From: Hemicordylus capensis
Taxonomy: Eukaryota > Chordata > Lepidosauria > Squamata > Cordylidae
NCBI RefSeq assembly: GCF_027244095.1
Contig: NC_069657.1
Span: 309,207,674-309,271,673 of the forward strand
Direction of reading: 5' to 3'
DNA: 64,000 nt
The notes under the pieces were generated by a model. That model had not been told where the DNA came from. It saw only the letters and a list, made by a program, of their open reading frames with translations, and did not search any database. The first letter of the stretch is position 1. Every line of letters starts with the position of its first letter. The position numbers and the translations under genes were made by a program. This document shows, one piece after another, positions 56,747-64,000 of the stretch.

Positions 56747-57251
56747 GAGGCTATTTCCCACGATCAGGCGAAATCGGGCTAGGGGAGCTTAGCCCGATTT
56801 CACTTGATCGTGGGAACCACTGGGCTCACAGGCGAGCCCGGTGGCCTCCAGGCGGTTAACCTGCCAAACCACCCCTCCCCTTAAACCGGGTTTGCGGAGC
56901 GAGTGCTCCGCAAACCTGTTTTTTCTGCTTGTGAGTTGCTGCAGTGCAGTGCAGCTCTGTGCTGTGGCTACTTATGAGGAGACCCCCGACCAGGAGGCTG
57001 AAAAGCAGTCTCCCAGCTCGGGGGTCTCTCCAGCATGGGGCCATGCAGCCCCCGAACTTCTCAGCCCCGGCCGGCTCCGTGACAGAGCCAGCAATCATAT
57101 GGGTGGCTGCTGCAGCTGCCCAGACCAGACTGTCTGCTCGACAGCAGGGAGAGCAGACTAAGCTCGCTCTCCCCGCAAACTCCCCGCAAACCTCCCCGCA
57201 AATCCCCGCTCTCCCCGCAAATCCCCGCAAACAGATCGTGAGAAGAGCCTC
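56747..57251. mobile_element. Serial-hairpin element, copy B (opposite orientation to A)
   Basis: The ends GAGGCTATTTCCCACGATC (56747) and GATCGTGAGAAGAGCCTC (57234-57251) are inverted repeats. Hairpins include a 22-bp stem beginning ACGATCA (about 56759-56813), GTTTGCGGAGC/GCTCCGCAAAC (56889-56914) and GAGACCCCCGA/TCGGGGGTCTC (56979-57028). Blocks appear in reverse order and complement relative to copy A. Near the right end, CTCCCCGCAAA-type units repeat in tandem (about 57170-57231). No protein is encoded. Confidence 0.75.
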
Positions 57252-57880
57252 GGTGGATTTAAAATCAGTAAAGGCAGCTTTTAGTGATGAACTGTGTTTG
57301 CTGCCATATTTTTATACAAGATGCTAAAGTACTAAACTTTGATCTACTACAGAGCGGCTCGTTCGAAAGATGGCCTGCTTTTCTGCTAAAATTTATTCTT
57401 GTTCCAACCAAGATGTCTTCTGTAAATTTTGCTAATAATACTTAGCCAACCTTTTGCTTTGTAAGTGCCCGGATCATCCCTTTCCCCTTTTTTGAAGATA
57501 GGGATAATTATGGTAGGAGCCGAATCATTTGGTATATCAGTTCTTTTATCTATGTTTGTAAAAAGGGGTGCCAGTATGAGGGCTAACCAGTCAGCAATAG
57601 CCTTTATTAGCTCAGCAGGTATGTTGTCACAACCTGGAGTCTTGCTTGGTTTCAATTGAGTTATAATCCTATCAACCTCTTCAATGGAAATTGCTGGCCA
57701 ATCAGGTATAATCAAATGGCTCAAGTCTAATGGCTCTGCCTTCCCAGCCTGGCTCCCATAAAGGTTCTTAAAATGCTCCTCCCACGCCTCTATCGGGATA
57801 TAATAATATGCTCTATTGATGCCCTTATTAGGATCCTTCATGATCATATACCAGAAGGTGACATGATCCCTATACTTTAC

Positions 57881-58344
57881 TGAGTCAATTAGCAGCTGTC
57901 TTTAAATGCATTAGTCGTGCAGTGAATTATGCATTAGTCTTGCATTAGTGCACGCCCCACCCCCAAAGCAGCCTGTCCAAAAACGGGCTGCTTCTAGGCG
58001 TGTGTTAATTTGAGAGGGAGGAAGGGAGCTGGAAGGAGCTCTCCCTCATTGTTCCAGTTAACTGTTCATTCCTCCACACAGCACCGGAAGCTGCTTTAAG
58101 GTAAAACAGGCGAACTTTCTTCCCCCACCACAACCTTCCCAATCCCTGCTGCAGCCAGCCGCCCCATTCCACCAGCATTTTAATGTAGAAGGGAGCACTT
58201 GTCTCTCATCCCCTGTTCCCAGCAGCTGCTGCAGCAGCATTTAAAAGATAAAAAGGGGGGCATCATCCTCGCCACCCCTACCCTACTCGCTTCAGTGGGG
58301 GTGGGAAATCCTTGCCCGCCTACAGGCAGCAAAAGGCTTAATCC
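57881..58344. other. Unannotated G+C-rich sequence
   Basis: No gene was recognised. A hairpin-like CAGCTGCTGCAGCAG lies near 58220. Confidence 0.3.
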
Positions 58345-59165
58345 ACCCCTGCCTATATGGCAGCTCTTCAGATATTTGAAGACTGTCATATCCAGAGGTG
58401 CAGTAACTCCTGGACCTTGGGGACCTGGTCCAGTCCTCCAAAGTCCAGAGGAGCCTCCAAATAGTCGAGGCTGGGGACCTCTGGCAGCCCCCCTGCACCT
58501 GCCCCACCAAAGCTCCACTCTTTTTAAAAAACTCTTATGGCGACTGAGGGGTGGCTGCAAGGGGGAGCAGAGAAGTCCTCCGTTCTTCCCCCGGTGGTGG
58601 TGGGGTGGGAGTAGGAGTGGTGCTGCACCCTTCCGTTTGGGCCAGTGCAAATGCGAGGTGCACCTACGCAGAGGAGATTGCCGCGAGCTCATGGGCTTGC
58701 GACGATCTCTCAACTGTGCAGGCGCACCTCGCATTTGCTTAAAGACGATGGCCCGAATGGATAGGTGCAGCATCACCGCCAGGGGAGGGGGGATAAGGAC
58801 TGTTCCACTCCCCCCTCCCCCGCAGCCACCCCTTGGCCACGGTAAGAGTTTTTTTCTCTTTTTAAAAAAGCGGATCTTTGGCGAGGCAGGCCCCCCAAAG
58901 GAGGTTTGGGAGTGGCCTCGCACGGGGTGTGGGGCTTGTGGCTGGGCTGTCCAGGTGCCTAAATTACCGTGGTGTTCCCCTGATCATAACTCCCCCATAG
59001 TCTTCTCTTCTCATGGCTAAACATACCCAGCTCCTTCAATCATTCCTCAAAGGTCTTGGTTTCCAGATCCCTCACCATCTTTGTTGCCCTCCTCTGGAGC
59101 TATTGCTGTCTATCAAATGTCCATCTTAAAATGTGAGGCCCAGAACTGACATCCTGACTAATGAA
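58345..59165 (-). mobile_element. CR1 LINE fragment in antisense, split by a hAT element
   Basis: TATGGCAGCTCTTCAGATAT and TTGAAGACTGTCATATC (58357-58392) continue, after the insert, with TCCCCCATAGTCTTCTCTTC, TCATTCCTCAAAGGTCTTGG and ATCTTTGTTGCCCTCCTCTG (58991-59100). This order is characteristic of amniote CR1 3' ends read in antisense. The joined halves align without a gap, which fixes the insertion point of the hAT element. Confidence 0.8.
58393..58982. mobile_element. 590-bp non-autonomous hAT-like element inside CR1
   Basis: It starts CAGAGGTGCA and ends GTGTTCCCCTG. The flanks GTCATATC (58385-58392) and ATCATAAC (58983-58990) agree at 6 of 8 positions, so the 8-bp duplication is slightly worn. 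The centre has a hairpin, GCAAATGCGAGGTGCACC (58648) against GGCGCACCTCGCATTTGC (58722). The long frames on both strands (58180-58923 and 58199-59020) run out of the element into CR1 and are not genes. Confidence 0.8.
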
Positions 59166-59997
59166 GCACCCGCACCAGGCTGCACAATGCTCAGGGACCC
59201 ACTTCCAGGTCACAAGGAGGGCTTCCAGGGATTCACACTACCTACCAGTTGGCATACTGTGTACCAGCAGGGAGAATCTTCCTATATCTTCTTATTCATA
59301 TGGATTTCCTTGCTATTCCTTATGGGTTTGTGTGGGGTTTGTTTTTTTAAAAAGCTACTAAGCAGTCTGCTTTCCTCAGGCTGGGCACTGCTGCTTATAT
59401 CATCACTTAGGCTGTTTAAAACATCTTTCTTTATTTGCTTTTCTAGTGAAAGTTCTCTCCAGACACCTGCCTGCTGCCCTTCCCTCCTCTGTCTTTTCTT
59501 TGCTGTGCCTGCCGCTCCGCTTTCAGTTTGTTTTAATGTAAGTCCCCTTAAGAGCCTTCCCTTTTATTACTGACCTCACTGTTCTTGACCTGTGCTGCCT
59601 TTGGAGCAACTGTTTTGCTGCCTTGTCTCTTGTGTCCCTCAAAGCTCAGTCTCTGAGCAGCATTTACAAAGATTATCCAGCACATTTTCAGGTAACTAGA
59701 CTAAAGAGAAAGCAATTGTGTAATTCAGGCACAAGAGTGGCTCATTACGCTGGATCATCTTGGGACCAAGGATAGTCTCAAAAATATGTCACCCTACCAA
59801 TAATTCCTACAGCATTCCTTAAAGGCCATGTACATGACATGTAGCTTTTAAAACCAGCTAGATGTTGTAGCTTGTCTGGTGAAAATAAGTAGCATTAAAT
59901 GAAAGCATTTCACTGTGTACCTGGAAAGGTCTAAGTAATGCTTGTGCTCATAAGGGGTAAATAATACTTAGAAAATAATAATGTGTAAGTAAATAAT
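59166..59997. other. Unannotated sequence
   Basis: The 146-codon frame at 59133-59573 is hydrophobic and low in complexity, and starts within CR1. I do not call it a gene. Nothing else was recognised. Confidence 0.35.
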
Positions 59998-60257
59998 AAA
60001 GGTAAAGTTGTGCCATTGAGTTGGTGTCAACTCCTGGCGACCTCAGAGCCATGTGGTTGTCTTTGGAAGAATACAGGAGGGGTTTACCATTGCCATCTCC
60101 CACGCAGTATGAGATGATGCCTTTCAGCATCTTCCTATATTGCTGCTGCCCGATATAGGTGTTTCCCATAGTCTGGGAAATATAGCAGAAGCAATTCAAA
60201 CCAGCAACCTCTTGCTGCCTAGGCAAGTTACTTCCTCGCTGTGTCATTAGGTGGCTA
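59998..60257 (-). repeat. tRNA SINE with Bov-B-like tail (Sauria type), copy 2
   Basis: AAAGGTAAAGTTGTGCCATTG, GGAGGGGTTTACCATTGCC, GAGATGATGCCTTTCAGCAT and GTCATTAGGTGGCTAC follow the same order as 27377-27638. On the minus strand the head has a box B-like GGTTTGAATTGC. The tail TTTACCTTT faces left. Confidence 0.8.
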
Positions 60258-61217
60258 CGCAAGTAATTAATACTTAGCATTTATGTATGAGTTCTGGAGT
60301 GTTCAGACCACTGCATATATGTTAGGACAGACCCCAATCAGCACTATTATTTTATTTCTATATTGTAGATCTGAGGTGGAGGCATAGGCCAAGAAATCAT
60401 GCTTTGCCTAACACAACCTAGGTTAATTCCCATCTTAGCATGGCTAAAATGAGACTTTATATGCAAATTTCCCCAGCTTATATCTCACACTCTTAGGCAC
60501 TCTCCCCAGTGCCTTCTTTAAATGGCTAATTCCTTGTTTACGCAATAGCTTTAAAAACAAACAAACCAGGGATGGAAGGTGGTGGGACCAGGAGGCCCAC
60601 CCCACCCCCAGAGGAATGCCAACAAATCCTGCTTCATAGCTTCCACTCTCTTCAAAACCTCTTTTGCCTCTGAGTTGGCAATTACGGGGGGGGGGCAATG
60701 TAGTATTTTTTTGAGAGGCCCAGATTTGCCCTGGGACTTTTAATTGCTGATTCCTAGTTTAATTTGCCTGGAATTCAATGGAATGAGCTATTCAACACAT
60801 GGAAATGCTGAACTCCCATTCTCCTTTCCAAAAACACTTAAGTGTTATACTGCTGAAACTGAGGAATATTAATTGATTTAGTGATATTATTTCTGAGGTA
60901 TAGCTTACAAGTGGCTGCAAATAACTGCAGTCTGCTGGAGGTCCTTATCAGGGATATTGAAGCATGTGGCAGCATAACAAACTTTGGTTAGGATCACTTT
61001 TCCTCTTTAAGATGGCAGTAAAATAGGTAATCCTCCTGATCTAATTTCTGCTGCCATCAATGAAAATCCTGTTCCTCCCTTGCTCAGTGTCAATAGTTAT
61101 AGAACAGTATTCCCCGTGGAGTGAGAACACCAATCTACTTCAGGGGGGAAAGCAAGCAGAGAAAGATATCGATGTAGTGATGGACATCTCCAGGACATGG
61201 GGAAATACATTGGCACA
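60258..61217. other. Unannotated sequence
   Basis: No gene or repeat was recognised. A G-run lies near 60686. Confidence 0.3.
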
Positions 61218-61225
61218 CACTATCT

Positions 61226-62456
61226 CAGGCGCGTAACAATGATAGGGCAAGGGGAGACAGTTGTCTGGGGGCCCCACTGCCTGGAGGGGCACCCCAGAGG
61301 CACCTCATGTGACTCCCCATTGCCCCCTGCCCAGCCCCATAGCCCATCAGCCACTTGCCCTCTTCGCCGTCTCTCCTGCTTGTTCTGCTGGCCCGCAATG
61401 GAAGCAGCAGGCAAGCTGCCAAGAGCTCCTTTTCTCCCGCCTCTCAGCTGATCGGCGGGTGGGCGGGGCTTCCAGGGAGGCCTCCGTGTAGGCCGCAGTG
61501 AAGCCTGAACTCGAGTAGGGCCCAAGCAAGCCAGGAAGGAGGAGGCAGCCAGAGTGTTCTCTGCAGCAGAAGACCCCTTGCTGCCCTGCTTAACCCAGCC
61601 CAGCATTGGCCAGGTAGAGTGTGAACTCCTTTTTGTGGTTACCTTTCCCGCCCCCCCCCCCCCATATATAGGGATCTGCTTGCCATAGGGCTTGGATATG
61701 GGGGGAGGGAGGGACCGAGAAGTCTCTGAATATTTATTTTGAAACAGCTTGGAAAATTTGCTGACTTAAAAAAAACTATCTAAAAAGTCCTATAAGTGGC
61801 TTGTTTCATGGCAGAAAATTGCAAAAACTTCTGGAACAGTATTTTATTAATTTTATTTATTCATTCATTCATTTATAAATGCACTTATGTTCAAGTTGTT
61901 TTGCAACCCAGAAGGTCTGAGTGAGAACTGTGAAGCATGTGTGGTGCTTTTATTTTATTTTATTTTTCTTGTGTGTGAACTGCTCCCCAATAACTTGCAG
62001 GGATTTCAGGGTAAATCTGGCCAACATGTGAATGCAGCACCTCCATTCCAGAGGAGATGTGTCTTAAAGGGCTTTAAAAGCCTCCTGTGAAAAACCTCCT
62101 GCAATCAAACTTGACTGAATTTGTTCAGAATTCTGAGAAAACAAACATAGGTTCACCCTGCATGGTTGAAAGTCTCCTTTGCTAATCTGCAGCGAGGGGC
62201 CCATTTTAATAATTCATCTTTCTAGTGTGTTCTAGGCATTAAAAGTAATACAAATGTATAGTACTCAATGTATATCACTATATATTGTGACATGTGTGTG
62301 TGTATTCAGTGAAATGTATTTGCAGGCAGCATACTTATTTTGGAATATCAGACTTAAATCCTTGGGGGCCTGGGGTGTGCGGAGGCCCTGGACTTTGGGG
62401 GGGGGCCCATTTTAAAATCTTGTCTCTGGGCCCACTCCAACCTTGCTACGCCCCTG
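61226..62456. mobile_element. 1,231-bp non-autonomous hAT transposon with exact 8-bp TSD
   Basis: The tips are CAGGCGCGTAACAA and TTGCTACGCCCCTG, which match inverted at 12 of 14 positions. CACTATCT flanks both sides exactly (61218-61225 and 62457-62464). The left 430 bp are G+C-rich (CCCGCAATGGAAGCAGCAGG near 61391), and the right 800 bp A+T-rich, ending GGGCCCATTTTAAAATCTTG. No transposase frame exists, and the frames at 61197-61606 are G+C-rich chance ORFs. It is far longer than the palindromic MITEs and not foldback in overall structure. Confidence 0.93.
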
Positions 62457-62464
62457 CACTATCT

Positions 62465-63055
62465 GCAAGTAAATCTCTGAAAATGGCCCATATATTTGCT
62501 TGCTTCTTTTAAAGACCTGATCATAGGAGCAACTTACACTTCAATGTGTGTTGGATCAAGTAGTGAAACAGCAATCAACATTCCCCATTGCTGTTGCATT
62601 GAATGGTGTATCACACACATATGTTTTTGCTGAATGTGTGGGTGTTGTTAGAAAAGAGTTTTGAAAAAACACAGGACATAAACTTTTGCACTTATTCTTA
62701 TTTGTCAAATAGACAGTGGGTCACCAATGGCTGTAGTCTTTGGAGCACTGGCAGTATAATATGCAAAAATAGTCCATTTGCAAAATGTGTCTTTGCAAAA
62801 TAGTAAAGTCTAGCTCTCTAAATCCTGACTCCCTCACCACCACATACTAAAAATAATACAAAATAGATAGCATAGCAAGTGAGGACAGGAAGAACTGTCA
62901 AAGAAAAAGAAGTGATGGCTTATTGAGTCACATAGAACCCCAATTCAAAAGGGGCATCATGCTACCTTAGGAAGAGATGTATGCCTCCACTGTGGTAACT
63001 TCAGTCCTGGAATAATCCTTTGAGGTCATTCACACAATCAAAAAATGTGTTCTAC
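62465..63055. other. Unannotated sequence
   Basis: A+T-rich. No gene or repeat was recognised. Confidence 0.3.
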
Positions 63056-63059
63056 CCAG

Positions 63060-63305
63060 GTTTGGGAGCAGCATTTATTTATTTGTTTGTTTGTTTATTA
63101 AATATACAAAACTTTCATCTCTGGGCAGTTCACAATAAAAACACAATCAAAACAAAATTTAAACATTAAAACAATTTAAAACTTAAAACAATTTAGAAGT
63201 ATTAAAACTAAATCTAATTAAAAGCCTGGGTGAACAGATGTGTCTTGATTGACTTTTTTAAAGCAGTCAGAGATGGGGAAGCTCTTATTTCAACAGAAAA
63301 CCTAG
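63060..63305 (-). mobile_element. L3-type LINE 3' end
   Basis: On the minus strand the frame ends EIRASPSLTALKKSIKTHLFTQAFN, and the A+T-rich 3' UTR runs to TTTATTTATTTGTTTGTTTG at about 63075. It is the same 3' end as the inserts at 521 and 34843. A foldback adjoins it on its 5' side. Confidence 0.85.
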
Positions 63306-63321
63306 GTAGGGGTGATTGTGT

Positions 63322-63860
63322 GCAGAGGCACTCTAAAGACCAGGCCACGGGGATCTGGCCCGTTCCTCCACCACCGGGAGGGGGCCTCCAAACACTCCCG
63401 CCCAGCTCCCCTCTCCATGAGTAGTACCGGTGGCTCGGTGGCAGCAGCACTCATATGTGGACGGGGGCCTCAGTGTGGGGATGGCCGTGCCGCTACTAGC
63501 TGCCATGTTTGTGTCACACGCAAAGGGGGCGTGGCTTGGGCTGCCGAGAGCCTGGACCAGCTCTTAGCTCATCATTTCAGGCAGCGTTGGCGGCCTGATA
63601 GGACGTTTTCCCCTTTCTCTCCCTCCAGAGAGGGAGAGGAAGGGGAAAACGTTATATCGGGCAGTCTGCGCTGCCTGAAATAACTACCAGATAGTTCGCC
63701 CTGGCTCTCGGCGGCCCAGGCATGGGAGGGGGGAGTTCGCTCTGGGCTCCTGTGGAGCCCAAGCCATGCCCCCATGTGCGTGATGTCACGTACATGGGTG
63801 AAAGTGGAGCGGGCTGCCAAGAGGGGCTGGACGCAGGTCACCGCTCAGCTGGCTCTGCAC
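63322..63860. repeat. Long G+C-rich foldback near the window edge
   Basis: ATTTCAGGCAGCG...ACGTTTTCCCC (63573-63615) pairs with GGGGAAAACGTTATATCGGG...CGCTGCCTGAAAT (63640-63681). Outer arms also pair: GGGGGCGTGGCTTGGGCT (63527) with AGCCCAAGCCATGCCCCC (63758). Frames on both strands share the same palindromic translation. It is probably a non-autonomous DNA transposon. Its outer ends are uncertain. Confidence 0.7.
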
Positions 63861-64000
63861 CTGGAATGACTTCTTTGGCTCTGTTCCTATAATTCTGCAG
63901 TTCAGCATCATATATTTTTTTTCTAAAATTTGTGATACTCTCAGAGCCAAACTACACATTAGACCTTTTCACACATCCATCAACACCAGGGTAGGAGGCC
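63861..64000. other. Unannotated window end
   Basis: Nothing was recognised. It may contain the right end of the preceding foldback. Confidence 0.3.

Larger units (their letters stand above)
55140..57880 (-). mobile_element. LINE-X copy 3, interrupted twice by serial-hairpin elements
   Basis: On the minus strand, 57847-57386 holds the RT fingers (ISIEEVDRIITQLKPSKTPG, NIPAELIK, PTIIIPIFKKGERDDPGTYK). The block FYSISRGLLWAKF lies at 56651-56746 between the two inserts. ISTGIGIKLGCVLA is near 56045-56095. The catalytic region is altered to YEDEDDTVILSLSPIGLKRA (55628-56059), followed by INYQKAKVMVFAKGPKLYDW and IEQVKCFKYLGLVFQASRG. Frameshifts and the inserts make it inactive. The last part overlaps and matches copy 1 at 31674-32078. 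Confidence 0.8.

Noticed and set aside
58180-59020. Two long overlapping frames on opposite strands (247 and 273 codons)
   Set aside because: Both run through a G+C-rich non-autonomous hAT element and into antisense CR1. Composition is Pro/Gly/Arg-rich with no domain, so they are chance ORFs.
59133-59573. 146-codon hydrophobic frame
   Set aside because: It starts inside antisense CR1 and is Phe/Leu/Ser-rich from T-rich DNA. There is no family resemblance.

Overview
This window looks like a squamate reptile (lizard or snake) chromosome. It is A+T-rich intergenic DNA without operons. It is packed with repeats typical of squamates: CR1/L3 LINEs, SINEs with a 5S-rRNA-like head, tRNA SINEs with a Bov-B-like tail (Sauria type), palindromic hAT MITEs, a Tc1 derivative and a Penelope-like element. 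The species cannot be named from the sequence alone.

One host protein-coding gene is clear. HTR1B (serotonin 5-HT1B receptor) is an intronless 385-codon frame at 13183-14340 on the minus strand. It has a CpG-rich 5' leader carrying three short upstream ORFs, and a TATA box plus GC box about 0.7-0.8 kb upstream of the ATG. The rest resembles the gene-poor surroundings of HTR1B in other vertebrates.

Layout. 1-6.7 kb: L3 and CR1 LINE ends, a hAT MITE and a young-looking internally deleted Tc1 copy. 6.7-22.4 kb: mostly low-repeat DNA around HTR1B, with one 5S-headed SINE and several small palindromic repeats upstream of the gene. 22.4-28.2 kb: SINEs and MITEs. 28.2-36.6 kb: a minus-strand Penelope-like element abutting an old minus-strand LINE (called LINE-X here) that is interrupted by L3 copies. 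36.6-45 kb: palindromic hAT-type elements, one with about 190-bp tandem units, and a long foldback. 45-49 kb: an L3 LINE split by a 1.8-kb element of unknown class. 49-58 kb: two more LINE-X copies and a family of GC-rich elements built from serial hairpins, two of which sit in opposite orientation inside one LINE-X copy. 58-64 kb: hAT elements, one of them 1,231 bp with a perfect 8-bp target duplication, a CR1 end and a long foldback at the window edge.

The repeats do not form a pathway. Their nesting gives a relative order of insertion: LINE-X and CR1 copies are old hosts, while L3, MITE and serial-hairpin elements landed in them later. The most unusual structure is the serial-hairpin family (41.5, 51.1, 53.9, 56.1 and 56.7 kb). 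The best-verified insertions are those with exact target duplications (2.2, 38.8, 42.0, 43.5 and 61.2 kb).
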